Assembly (NCBI GenBank): GCA_034687125.1
Contig: JAQGBZ010000032.1
Span: 248,001 to 312,000, forward strand
Direction: 5' to 3'
DNA length: 64,000 nucleotides
From: Neelides folsomi
Taxonomy: Eukaryota > Arthropoda > Collembola > Neelipleona > Neelidae
The position numbers were made by a program, and so were the translations under genes. The notes beneath the pieces were generated by a model. It had not been told where the DNA came from and made no database searches. It saw only the letters and a list, made by a program, of their open reading frames with translations. This document shows, piece after piece, positions 48,981 through 60,981 of this stretch; position 1 is the first letter of the stretch; the number at the start of each line of letters is the position of its first letter.

Positions 48981-50146
48981 GATTGTATTTTGCAAAGCTT
49001 GAGAGCGTGAACGATCAAAAGCCAACTGGAGAATTCCGTCACTATTCCAAAACTTTTAAGTGAAAATGGACAATTGACAGGAAGTAAGGTACATTGGGTT
49101 TGCCTCAAAATCATTTACTCTCCTCATATGAATTATATCGTTTTTCATGTGGTCCATCTCCGGACGCAGTTCTATTCATCTCTTAATGTTTCTAGGAATA
49201 CAATTTGTCGCAAAAACGATAAAATGCAAAAACTGATGTATGAATTAACAAGAGAATCTAAAAAAATGCATGAATTTTCTGCACTCAGGTACTAAAATGA
49301 ATCCACGCGTGTAGTGGTTAAAGATAGAATTTTCACATTAAAGGGAAAGAATAGAGAATGGAAACTCCCAAAATGATCTATTAAGGATGAAAAGGATGAG
49401 ATCATTTCATATTGAAATTTAGAGTGTGCTTGCAAAAAACCCTATATCAATGAATCTCAATTTCAAATAGACGTCATTCTTTAAAAAACTCGTTTGATGT
49501 TATACGTGAGGTATTAATTACCTATATTTAGTTAATAAATTCTTACGTTTGGTAGATGTAAGTGCTCAAGGTATGCGTGAACAGTAATAAATTTTCATAT
49601 TTTCTTTTTTAGGTAAAGTGCCATATACATAATCTAAGTATGGTTTATTAAAGAAACTGTAAGCTCTGAATATCCAAAAGTTTGTCAGGTGATATAAATA
49701 TCTTAGAACTTCTTGTATATTTATTAAGGCGCTTAATAAAAATAATTAAATTCACAAATCAAACTTATTTCATTGATTTTATACTTAAAACGTGTTAACA
49801 ATAAATTATTGTTAAAATAATTCACACTTTTACACACACTATTATTTACAATATACTCCTAATTGCATTTTATGTATTTATGCTATTTAAGTATAACATA
49901 TTAACCTTTAATTAGGTACATAAGTATAACAAACATTGTACATAGAATAATCATTTAAAAAAAATAAAAGTTGCATTTTGTGAACTTGATGATGATAGTT
50001 AAATTAGGTACCAAGAACTTATTAATTAATTAACAAATACTAAAAATACATCAGTATCTACCTGTAACTACCTACTAACTATAAAATACATATTTGGATA
50101 CAATATTTATGTAAATACAACATTAAGTAATTTCATATTTTATTGT
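48981..50146. other. Intergenic DNA between the secreted-protein gene and the bHLH gene
   Basis: This is the upstream region of the minus-strand secreted-protein gene (49.0-49.4 kb, mixed composition) followed by AT-rich DNA leading to the 3' end of the bHLH gene. A reverse AATAAA (TTTATT at 50139-50144) lies just past the bHLH stop. The open frame at 49074-49295 shows no domain. Nothing else is supported. Confidence 0.5.
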
Positions 50147-53100
50147 TTAAATATTCGGAGGACCGGGATAGTAGCAATTGTTGGGATTATTCCCTCCAGA
50201 ATTTCCTGTACTCCTCTTTTCTATTTCGGGAAAGATCGAGCTCATATTAAAATTGGAAACAGAAGATGAATTACTGGATTGGAAATTACTATTATCAAAA
50301 TTAAAATGTTGATTTCCACCACTTTGGTAATTCTGCCCTTGAAAATTGTACTCGGCATTGTTTTGCGTAGGTTGATACACAAATTGAGGGACTTGAGATG
50401 AAGCGGGCGGTGGAACAAAATTAATGTCATTCCAATCATTATTTTTTCTTAATAGAGATTCCGCATAATAATTCGAGCCAGTAAATGCCGAGAAAGTTGA
50501 AGGAGTTTGTCCAGCAGATCCTCCACTTGGATTCCCAACGAGTTTAGACACAGAAAATGTATTTCCACTTGAAGTCGATTTCCTATATGGTGGTTGATCC
50601 GTCATCCAGTTGACTGGCCTTGAATTATTCGCATTATTATTTCCATTGTTATTTGATCTTCCACTATTGTATCCAGAGTTCGGCTGCTTTGACTTTTGTA
50701 TGGGTTGTTGCTGATTCATTGAAGTGGAAGCTCGACTGCTCGCAGGTGCAGAATTTGATGGAAGAGGAAGAGGAGGAAGAGGCAAATTAGGAATTTCTTG
50801 ACTTTGCTGATTAAATGGAATATTTTGACATGGTTGTGCTCGTTGCTGCTGCTGCTGTTGATGTTGCTGTTGTTGTGAATATTGTTGTGTTTGGGTTTGA
50901 GTTTGACAATGAATATTTGGGTTAAAATTATTTGGATTTCCAGTATTGGTATATATTTTACTTCGATTTTGGACTATTGAACTGTTATTGAAGGTATTAT
51001 TAGAAATAGAAGAAGTTGCTTTTGATTGTTGTTGAGGTTGAATTTGCTGATGCTGCCGAGGAAGCTGTTGGTCTTTTCCTTGTTGCTTGTGCTGAGAATG
51101 TTGGGAATTTGTGCCTTGGTGGAGAAATGGTAAATCAAAATTTGGTAAATTGTGAACTATTTGAGCAGACTCTGGAAGATAATAAGGCCTTTTTTGTTGT
51201 GATCTTGTTTGTGACTGTCGTGGAAGTAAATCAAATTGATTTGTAGAAACTGAAATACTGGGTGTGTCATTAAGCATTGAATGAAAAGTGAAATTAGGAA
51301 ATTCACTGCTTTGACTTGTTCTCTGAGAAAGATGAGACGGATTCTGAACATTCGCATTACGACCCTTTTGCTGAGGTCCTTGGCAGATGTTGCTATTACT
51401 ATTGTTCAATGTCCCAGCTGAAAAATCAATTTGTGAATTGGTAGGATTTTTTGCATTTCTCGAAAAAGAATTTTGATTTTTTCGCGATTTCGAATTTGTC
51501 GCATTTGGTTGGATCTGCTGCTGAGGGAAATTTCCTTGTGGCTGGGCTATTTGTAATTGTTGCTGAATTTGATAATTTCTATTTGTATTGGAGTTAATGG
51601 ATGAAGGTTTATTTATTTGCTCATCCGAGCTTGAAATTGTTGGTGGATGTGAATGAGCAGTAAACGAACCGGATTGAGAAATATTAATGGGATTTGAGCG
51701 AAAAAATTGACTTTGCTGTTGGGACTTTCCCCTGATCTCATTATTTAATGTAGGAGCATTGGAAGTTGAAGCGAAATTCATTTGAAGTTGCGGCGACTGC
51801 TGAACATTTTGCTGTAATGTTGGGAGTGAAGTCGATCGTTTTTGATTGGGCGTATGACTCGTCATCTCGTAATTATCAGTCATGGTGGCTGGACGGAAAT
51901 TAATTGTTTGTTTGTTCTGCTCATTCTGCTGACTAGGATTTATATGTTGGGGAGTTGTGGAGCTTTTACTATTATTATTATTATTATTCGTACCACTTTG
52001 AATTGGATTGGCTAACGTTGTGTAATATGGCTGCCGATTTTCTCTTTCATTTCCAATATCAAAAGGATGATAAATTTGTACTGAATCACGCCGTTGGGTT
52101 CCATGAACTGACTGCGCTTCTTCTTCAACAATTCCCCCAAGTATTTGATGAGCGAATAAATTCTCATGAGAGAAACTTCTTTCGTTATTCTGATGGTAAA
52201 ATCTCTCATCGTTGGATTCATTAATGTTTGAAGTTCTTTGCGGCGATAAATTATTGCTATTTTGCATATTATTGCTGGAGCTTAAAATGCTACTTGTAGA
52301 GTGGTTTGATTGAATGGAGGGAGCATTTGAAGAAGCGTTGATAATTGGATTGAAAATATCAGCAAAAGTTACCGAAGAATTAATAGTTGAGCTTAATGTT
52401 TGGCTTGGACGATGACCAGTGGAATGAGATCGATGATGTCTGACACTTGGCGTTCCTCCACTTGGATTTGAAACTCCTGATGAAATGTTGGTTGGAGGAA
52501 CTGGTGGAATTGGTGGGAGACTTGACGAAGTCACATGAGGTGAATTAAAATTAAAAAGATCTCTATGAACAGATTCCATCTCGTGATTCTTTGAGAGTTC
52601 ATTCGTCGAAGATGGAGGGTATGAAGAGAACCCAGGTGTTATGGAGAGACAATTGACAAGAGAATCCGTGAAGGAATTGAAGCTCTGAGATAAATTCTCT
52701 GTTAAATTAGGAGTCATTGCAAGGCAAGTTGAAATCGGAGTAAGGGGAATGGTCGATTGACGAGAAGTAAAATTCGTGTCATCTGGTAACATTGCATCAA
52801 TGAAAAATGAAGATTTATTTCCTGAATTCCCTATCCCACTAATAAATTGAGAACTTTTGGAATTTTCGGCCTCGCGTGGTAAAAGAGGAAACATTGACAA
52901 AAACATTTGTGTTGGAGAAATCGGAGATTTGGTCGTATCGGACCAATCCGGTCCCAATTCCATTAATCCTTCTGGAGGATCTATGAGGCCAATGCTCCTG
53001 GCAATGCATTCGCTGATTTTGTCATGGCTGTGATCTTCAATATGAAGAGGAATTAGCTCAGCAATTGAATGAGCATGTTGGTTATGGGAATTTTCCTCTT

Positions 53101-54823
53101 TTCTCTTTTCTTTCCCATTTTCTGATAAATTCATCATTTCAATGTCATCTTGGTTATCCAGTCTGGATAGATCTTTAGATTGAGTTGAACAAAGTAAAAG
53201 ATTTTCCCCATCGTTCCTTCGTGGTTCAGGGGGAGTATTAGCCAAAAGAACAATCTGTGGATCATTTTCATTTAATATTGATGGACTCGGCTCTCGCTCA
53301 ACATCGTAGTTTTCCTTTTCTACTTCATTTTCCATTATTTCCTCTAATTCTTTATTATTTAATGATTCAATACCCTCTGGAGAGATTTTCTTTGGGATGT
53401 TATAGTCATGGTCGGAAATCAACTTTCTCTTTAGTAAACTCCTCGTGCTCTCTTCATCTTTAGATGTCGGAGATTTCTCAGGAGCATCGACCGAATTCTC
53501 TTCAATGAGATTTGGAGTTTCGGGTGACTTTGAAATCGAAGGAAGAAATGAGTCCTTGGATTTCTTTGGAGTTTCTAATTGTAGGAGATTTGAAGAAGGT
53601 ACTTCTTCTTCGGAGAGTGAAATCTCAATTAAAGGAGTTTCATTTTCTTTTATGTTTGCACTAACAATTTTAGGAGATTCTGTTTCAGTAATTTGATTTA
53701 AGGAAGGTGTTTCGTTAGAGTTGTCTTTGGGTGGAACAGGAACTGATAGAATCTTTGGTTTTATTGTACGCTTTTTCCTCTTTTTAGGCGCTACTGTTTT
53801 TCTTATCGATTTAATCGGGATTTTTTGATTAATTTTAGGAAGAATTTGATGTTGTAATGTTAGGCTTGTCATCTGAATTTGGGGCTGTTGAATTGAACAT
53901 GGAGCGAGAATTATTGTAGTTTGAAGAGGTAAATTGTTCATCAGATTTGTTGGAGTCGCGATTGGCGACAATGAGGCAGAATCTGATGATACCGATGAAG
54001 AATTTAAAGGTGGAGGTTCCAAGTCGATTACTTCAATAACATCTCTTGATTCCTTATTTTTTAATTGCTCCTTTAAGGGAGTGGAAGTTGAAGGTTGTGT
54101 CTGAACATCTAAATAAGACAAAATATAATTAATTTTAAATCCATATAAATTTTTGCTTAAATTTTTAAATGTGAGATGTAAAATATAATATAAACAGATC
54201 ATCTTGTTTTCTACTCCTTGTCAGAAAATTGATAAGAAGTATGATTGTACTTGTGTTATATCTTTAAATATAGAAACTAATAAATTAATTTATTTGAATT
54301 TACCATTTGGCGTTGAAATCGAAGTATTTTGTTCATTCTCGAGATCTTCTGGCCTCAATTTGTTCGAATATTTGAGTTTTCTATTCCCAAGAATATTTAA
54401 CGATGGTCCGTAAGGAATTGTTATTTTAGCTTGAACCAAAAGAGCTTTCAATTGTTTTACCCTGAGTATCAGCTTATTCACTTCATCTTGCAATTCTTTT
54501 ATCAGCTTACCTAAAATTCAAAAAATTAAATAAATTCAAGGAACAAGCAATTTATGCAAACTGCAAGATAATTTGTTTATAAATTATTTAATAAAAAAAA
54601 TATAAATACTCTTTTCGTCGTTTTCAGTTCGGTCGATTAAAAGTCTCGAACTTGATAATCGAAGTTCTTTAATAAACTGGGCTGACTTTTCAAGAACATC
54701 AATTTTGGCATATGTTTTAGCTGGATCGTAAGTTGGTAATAGTTCTGATAACGTCTTAAATGCATCATTTAATCGATCTCTTCTCCTTCTCTCCCACTCC
54801 TTATTCTTAGAATTGTCTTTCAT
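50147..54823 (-). CDS. USF3: Large bHLH protein, USF3-like, complete, 3 exons
   Basis: Nuclear transcription-factor type. Exons (minus): 54823-54610, 54510-54304, 54108-50147, joining in frame to 1460 residues. I start at the ATG at 54823, because a longer frame would use TTG and has an upstream in-frame stop. Residues 5-65 are a bHLH (EWERRRRDRLNDAFKTLSEL, then KTYAKIDVLEKSAQFIKELR). The E and R residues that contact an E-box are present; the His four before the Glu is Asn. A heptad-like helix (DEVNKLILRVKQLKALLVQAK) and PYGPSLNILGNRKLK follow, as after the USF3 bHLH. The rest is disordered: an acidic Ser/Pro half, then Gln/Asn/Ser-rich with a polyQ tract near 50830-50880. Near the C terminus SNFNMSSIFPEI matches the conserved USF3 tail, and NYYAESLLRKNND recalls its SAEALI segment. 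A SUMO-interaction-like DVIEVIDLEPPP is present. USF3 is recalled from the family rather than searched. Confidence 0.7.
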
Positions 54824-55374
54824 TTCCAATAATTTGGAAGAAAATCACGTTCACATTTTTAATATATACACGACTTCAAATAAGTTTTTCCTGAATATCT
54901 CACAATGAATTGAATATGGCTTTCCATTAGTTTCCTTTCTTTCGTTTTTCTTCATATGAGAATTGCCTATAACTTCACAAATTGATCTGGGTCAAATAAT
55001 TCCTGTATTGTAATTAAATTCTTTGCTCATTTCAAAGATTTTTCATTGTAGGTGCGCTGTTTACTTCAAGGATTCAAGGATAGCTGAAAATACTGGCAGC
55101 ATATGATTACAAATTACAATACATGTTTTGTGTGAAAGTCCCACAATCCTACCTTGCTCGATTCAAAGTCAATAAACACACACATATGTTATGTAAACAT
55201 GTGCAGAGTGCTTATTTATAAGCTTATGTGCATGATATAATTAAAGTTGCATTTACATAATTACTACAAATCTTTAAAGTTCTTACTGCAGTTTTGCAGA
55301 ATCTTTAATAAACAAACCACTTTTCTAACTTAAAAATTTTATCTACTGAATTGAATTGTACTAAAGTCGTGAGA
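54824..55374. promoter_or_regulatory. Head-to-head promoter between the bHLH gene and a small gene
   Basis: 551 bases separate divergent start codons. The middle holds CACACACATATGTT and nearby ACATGTG-type sequences; CATATG and ACATGTG contain E-box cores (CANNTG), the class bHLH dimers bind. No clear TATA box. Confidence 0.4.
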
Positions 55375-55995
55375 ATGTCGCAGGGTGAATCCGAATTTTT
55401 GGACTTTGAAATAGAAAAGGCAAAAAAGAAGTTTAATGCAGCATTAACTGCTAACAAGTAATGTGAATTTTCTATTTTATAATACGAGTATAATTGAAAT
55501 TAAAGTATTGTTATCATACAATAAGAAGGTTCATCTATAATTTTTTTAGGAGAGAGCATAAGAGGAAATGGATGGAAATTTCCAGTCTCACAAACAACTA
55601 TTTGCTACTATTGCTGTAAATCAATAAATAACATACTTCTTTTAAATAAATTGCATGCTAATCAATTCTTAAAGAAATGAAGTTTACAGAGACATTCTAT
55701 AATATAAACTAAATATAAAACATATATTATTACAACATGGTACTTATAATATGCACTATTATGAAGTTCCATTATTCAAATAACTTGTAACGAATGAGAA
55801 AATTAAAGTATTTAGTCACAACCAGTTAACTAAGATATATTCAAATTGACTTGCATTGAATGTCATTTTATTTTCAGACCTTATCGCTCAATGCTGAGCC
55901 ACATTAGTGACCTTACAGAGAAGAGACGATTCCTCTTTCCACCAGAAAATGAAGCAATCCAAAATGACTTGAGTGATTCAAGTATAGTTAAATAA
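55375..55995 (+). CDS. Small conserved-looking protein of unknown function, 66 aa, 2 exons
   Basis: I do not recognise this family. Exons 55375-55457 and 55878-55995 join in phase 2 to a 66-residue charged protein. It starts MSQGESEFLDFEIEKAKKKF and continues ALTANKPYRSMLSHISDLTEKRRFLFPPENE. The first half predicts as a helix and there is no signal peptide or membrane segment. Both splice sites are good (AACAA/GTAATG; TTTTCAG) and AATAAA follows at 56012-56017. A different exon at 55550-55619 could be used instead, giving a tail KREHKRKWMEISSL ending at a stop, with its own AATAAA at 55623-55628. The gene is divergent from the bHLH gene. Confidence 0.6.
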
Positions 55996-58048
55996 TATTA
56001 AATTCTTAGTTAATAAACGGTATAATGTATTTGTATTAACAACGACCCAAGCAAATTTTAAATTATAATAAAACGCCTCACTTCAGCGCAATTTTAAATA
56101 AATAATATTCATTGTATATATCTTACTTATACTATACGTATTGTAGGTATATTACTGTAAAATGGACAATCGAAAAATATAATGAAAAACATGTATTACT
56201 AAAAATATTTATGCATACATATATTTATTTTTTAGTAATTAATAAATATACATAATACAAAAATATTTATTTTTATGCCCACAAGTTGGTAATTGTTTAT
56301 TTTATAAGCTATATTATTAAGTTAAAAAAAATTACTAAATGCTATTATGTATTTAAGAACTTAATGGGTGTTTCAAATATAAATCTACTTTTAATTTCTA
56401 TTATACCAACTGTTTGAATCACTTTTAATTGTTTTTTCAACAATTTTTGGAAATGTGAACTTTCATTTGCATGATTTTGATATAGGGTACCTATTCTAAA
56501 TTCTATGTATTTATAAACAAAATTATTGAAATAAAAGTAAAAGAGGTTGCATTGGGCCTTATGATTCACTCATTAAAATATTTATTACCATTTCCTAAAT
56601 ACTCGTACATAAATAAAGTAGGTATGTATACACATATTAGTTATATCATAATATGTAGGTATATGCTTGAACATACTATATAGTATACAGTATTTAAACA
56701 CGTAATGAACATTATAAGTTGATATTTATGTTCAATTTCACATGATATTTTAGTAAAATGGAGAAAGCTATAATAGGTACAGTAACTACTTTATTTGATT
56801 GGTGTAATGGTGTATGCATAAATTTATATGTAACTATTTGTATGGGTGTAGTATCGATAAGAGAAGGGTTGGCCGATAAAATTGTCACGAGTGGGAATTT
56901 CCTTAAATGATTTTGGTGAGAGTAAATTGAACTTTTGTATTTCCAGTAAAATCAAATTTTCGATTAGCCCAGATAAAATATGGAACGAAGTTGAGGGAGT
57001 GCAATTAAGGACGAAGGAAAAATATGTTTTTTTCTCGATTCTTACTACCCAAACTTTTAGTAAAAGTTTATTAAGCTTCTTAAAATTCATATCTTCACTA
57101 CATAGTATTTCATAAGTGCCATACTATATTTTTTCATGTTTTTACATTTTGTAAAGCCCTACAAAGCCCTTGTACATAATATATCGCTCAAGCAATTAAA
57201 AGCTATTCATTAAGAAAGATAAGGGTCTAAAATTCAAGACCTTATGGTATCATATATACATTGGAACTATTATATGAAATATATTATACTTATAACAAAC
57301 CTTTTGTGATTTAAAATTTTAATGTCACAACATGTGTGCAAATGCAAACTGTTCATATGCATTATATCGCATTTTCAACTTTGTCAGATCTGAAGTATTA
57401 AAGACTTTAGATAAATTCATACATATAGAGAAAATGATTGAGCTAACACGGGGCATGAAATGAATTGAAATAAAACTTGGATATTCTGCTGTTCTGCTTT
57501 ACTCCAATTTTCTCTAGTTTCGTGGAATAAACAAGGAGCCTTAAAATGAGCCTCGTAATGGTCGTTAGTATTGTTAGTTGTTAGCTTATAAGTAATTTTC
57601 TCTTTCAATTTGGTCCCATTGGGCATTCAGTTATTCCGTCTGGTTTTATTGTACTCTTTGTACAAGTATTACGATGGAGTTAGATATAAGGGTAGTGTGT
57701 TGTAGTTGTAAAGTTAAGCGTTCAATTCCTCTGATACGAGATGTTCATTGCTCGGGTAGTCAGGGTTGCTCGTTGCTCACGAGGTAGTGTTAATCTGATT
57801 TGTTCCATCCAGCACCATAGCCTTGGATTGGCCTTGAGTTATGGAAATGCTGGAGAGTCGTAGTGTGTGGACGATGAGCTTGTGACAAGGGTGGGTGAGT
57901 GTCCATCTCCTCGGTCACTCTACATTGCTATCGAACCTACATGTCGTTGAGTCTGTTTGCGAAGGAGTTGGTGGATCGAAGTCTGCAGTCGGCTCTCAGT
58001 CAAGCCTTAGCTCTGCAGTCAAAAACACCTCCGCTCGAGACCATCAAA
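55996..58048. other. Intergenic DNA and PSAT 5' region
   Basis: 55996-57650 is AT-rich. Open frames at 56345-56569, 56824-57090 and 57417-57626 on the minus strand have no known domain. From about 57650 the sequence is clearly GC-richer and holds the PSAT promoter and leader, with GT-rich stretches around 57700-57900. An in-frame ATG at 57941 would add 36 residues to PSAT. Confidence 0.5.
56012..56017 (+). promoter_or_regulatory. Poly(A) signal of the small unknown gene
   Basis: AATAAA lies 17 bases after the 55995 stop, giving a very short 3' UTR. Confidence 0.5.
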
Positions 58049-60114
58049 ATGGATTTCATCTACTTCGGCGCCGGACCCGCCAAGCTTCCTCAAGAGGTAA
58101 ACAATCTGCGACCCCAAGGCCGAACGTCCTCAATATTTAATCATGGTTTGTCCTAGGTCCTGACCAAGGCCCAAGCGGAGTTGTTGGACCATGAGGGAAG
58201 TCATGTGAGCATCCTGGAAATGAGCCATAGATCTCCCGAATTCAATACCATCATTAATTCAACCATCAAGAAGGCTGTGGCTCTCCTGTAAGTTTTTTAA
58301 ATCATGATTCTCCTCTTGACTCTTATGAACCCAAAGTATGAATTTGGATGGTTAAAGTCGAGATAATTCCTCTGAAGTATTCTACTGCAGGAGTAATGTA
58401 TAATGCTGTACTGGTGCTCATAAAAAAGTCTCCCTTGTAGGAATTTATTACACTGGCCTCTCTTCCACTTGACTCCTCCTCGTACCTCGTGCACAGCAGC
58501 AATTCCTACAGAGAATATTCATCCTCTTTCTACCTCTAGCTTGTGATTTTAAGAGAGGCAGTTTAAAATACAGGTTCCAGAGATGAAACCATCCCTCCGA
58601 TCCCCATTGTCTTTTCTTTTAACTTTACAATACATTTTTGAGAATATTTATATTCTTTACTTTGTCCAATGCAGACTTCTCAAATCATTTTTTACGAATG
58701 ACAATCACTATCACTAATACATAACAGATAAAACATCTCTTATTTAATTTTAGTTAGATTACAATTATTTATTTGTAGTATTATGTATGTCTCGATGCTG
58801 TAATGATTTTATGTGTATTAATTTACTTCGTATACTTAATATGTAATGAAAGGAAAAACTTTTTAAAATGCGTCATAGAAGACATTTCCAACTTTTAATG
58901 AAAGGCTTAAAGTGGATTAAAACTGAATCAAGAATTGCTTTTTAGGAACATCCCGGATAACTACAAAGTTCTTTTCATGCAAGGAGGAGGAACCGGGCAA
59001 TTCGCCGCGGTTGCAATGAATTTGATTGGAATTACTGGAAAGGCTGATTACATTGTGACTGGATCATGGTCGTCCAAGGCTGCTAAAGAGGCTGCTAAAT
59101 ATGGAACAGTTCGCGTAGTCCACGACAAGCTTTCCAAGTACGGCAGCATTCCTCCTCCAGAATCGTGGAAACTGGATTCTGAGGCTTCTTACGTCTACTA
59201 TTGTGCCAACGAGACCGTCGAAGGCGTTGAATTTCAATTTGTCCCTGAAACTAATGGCGTCCCTCTTGTAGCTGACATGTCATCTAACATCTTCTCACGT
59301 CCTGTTGATATCTCAAAGGTGAGTTGAGTCATACAAGTTTATGTACCTATTAACTTTGTCAAGACTTCTGCTCTGGTAACTATTTATTAAAAGTTAAAAT
59401 AATTAAATTTTAATAATTAAATTTTTAATTGATTTGGATTTTTAGTTTGGCCTTATTTACGCCGGAGCTCAGAAGAATATTGGACCTGCTGGAGTTACAA
59501 TTGTGATTGTCCGAGAGGATCTTTTGGGGAAAGCTCTTCCCTCAACCCCGACCGTGTTTGACTATGCCGTCATGGCCAAAGAGAATTCTCTCTACAACAC
59601 ACCGCCATGCTTCGCGTAAGCAGCATTTGATTATAAGAATAATTAACCCTCAAGTTATAGGAAATTAAAAGAATGGCATTTTAAAGCTCTCAAGGAGGCT
59701 TATTAGGATTCCTAGTTAAAAGGTATTTATATTATGCTATTGGTTAAATATAGGATCTACACTATGGGTCTCGTATTCGATTGGATCCTCGCGTGTGGTG
59801 GAGTCGCAGAGATGGAAAGACGGTCGATTGAGAAAGCTCAACTCCTCTATGACCTCATTGACTCTTCCGAGGGATTCTACTCATGTGCAGTGGAGGAGAG
59901 GTCAAGGAGCAGGATGAACGTTCCTTATCGGGTCAAAGCCGACGAGGCCGTTGAAGGGAAATTCCTCAAAGAGGCGAAGGCTCTTGGGCTCTTGGGGTTG
60001 AAGGGTCATCGGTCTGTCGGAGGAATTCGAGCGTCAATTTACAACGCCGTGCTTCCAGAACATGTGAAAAAACTCGAGGAGTTCATGCAGAACTTCATGA
60101 AGAGCAACAAATGA
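58049..60114 (+). CDS. PSAT1: Phosphoserine aminotransferase (PSAT), complete, 5 exons
   Basis: A PLP enzyme that converts 3-phosphohydroxypyruvate and glutamate to phosphoserine and 2-oxoglutarate, the second step of serine synthesis; usually cytosolic. Exons: 58049-58096, 58157-58287, 58946-59318, 59446-59615, 59754-60114, giving 360 residues against about 370 in human. Visible motifs are [28 protein letters not shown], the PLP-phosphate region [42 protein letters not shown], the Schiff-base lysine in [12 protein letters not shown], and the C-terminal [16 protein letters not shown] choose the ATG at 58049 because it gives the usual N terminus. An in-frame ATG at 57941 would add 36 mostly uncharged residues (MSLSLFAKELVDRSLQSALS...), perhaps a targeting extension. 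The codons end in G or C more often than in the neighbouring genes, which suggests high expression. AATAAA lies at 60292-60297. Confidence 0.96.
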
Positions 60115-60981
60115 GTCGAGGGATCTTTATACAAGCCTTGATAAAAATATTACGTAAGGATGATATTCAGTAGATGCCTTGATCAAGATATCAATTTATG
60201 CGAGCCACATCTCTTTTAAGTGCCATTATTGCCTTCATCAGTCTTCTACACTTATAAATGTATATTGCAATAACGACTATACCTTTGACTCAATAAAGTT
60301 CTTCACATTATATTAGAGACCTGAGACCTACTCATTTATTTTTAATCACAATTCATGGAACTTTATATGAGATATGGATAAAATTATTGCAAGTACTCAA
60401 GTTCCTATTTATTTCATTAATAATATAAACCTTATTATTTGTATGTCAGATTTCTCTTAATTGTTATTGTTTATATTAAAATTGTATTAACAATAAGTAA
60501 CATTATAACGGAGTTAATGAGAAAACAGAAAAAATAAAAGCTTCATAGGTAATTGCATTGAAGGTAATATGTTCAAAGTATGTATTTGTAGAGTTTGGTT
60601 AAAAAAGCCGTTACTTTATTTCAATATATGATGTCTATAATGAGATTGTAATAGGCAATGGGTTATAAACAATAGGTTTGCTAATGGCTATTTAACAATC
60701 AAAGTAAAGCACCTAGGTATATGGAAAACACAGGTGAGAGAGAAAGCAAAATATATCGCATTGAATTCAATGATAAAATGAGATGTGAATGTTAAACGTG
60801 TAGCAAATGTTGAACCACGTTGGTTTTTTAAAGACCTGACGCGGCACTCGACTTACTTTCCTTTTAATTACTTTATTCAATTTCATTTCTTTCTGTCTTT
60901 CATTTCTTCACTTATTTCTAAAATCTTTGACTTATAATTGCATTTAGAATAAAAAGTAAGTATTGACTATCATTAGCTTAA
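60115..60981. other. Intergenic DNA, PSAT 3' UTR and DUF2439-gene upstream region
   Basis: The PSAT 3' UTR runs to about 60,320, past the AATAAA at 60292-60297. The remainder is AT-rich with no open frame of note. It should hold the promoter of the downstream gene, but I see no clear element. Confidence 0.5.
60292..60297 (+). promoter_or_regulatory. Poly(A) signal of PSAT
   Basis: AATAAA lies about 180 bases after the PSAT stop and is followed by a TT-rich stretch. Confidence 0.6.

Noticed and set aside
54824-54829. Longer start for the bHLH protein (TTG two codons upstream)
   Set aside because: It is not an ATG, and an in-frame stop lies a few codons further upstream; the ATG at 54823 is the first usable start.
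57899-57901. GTG start for a 50-residue PSAT extension
   Set aside because: GTG starts are rare in animals; the only in-frame upstream ATG is at 57941.
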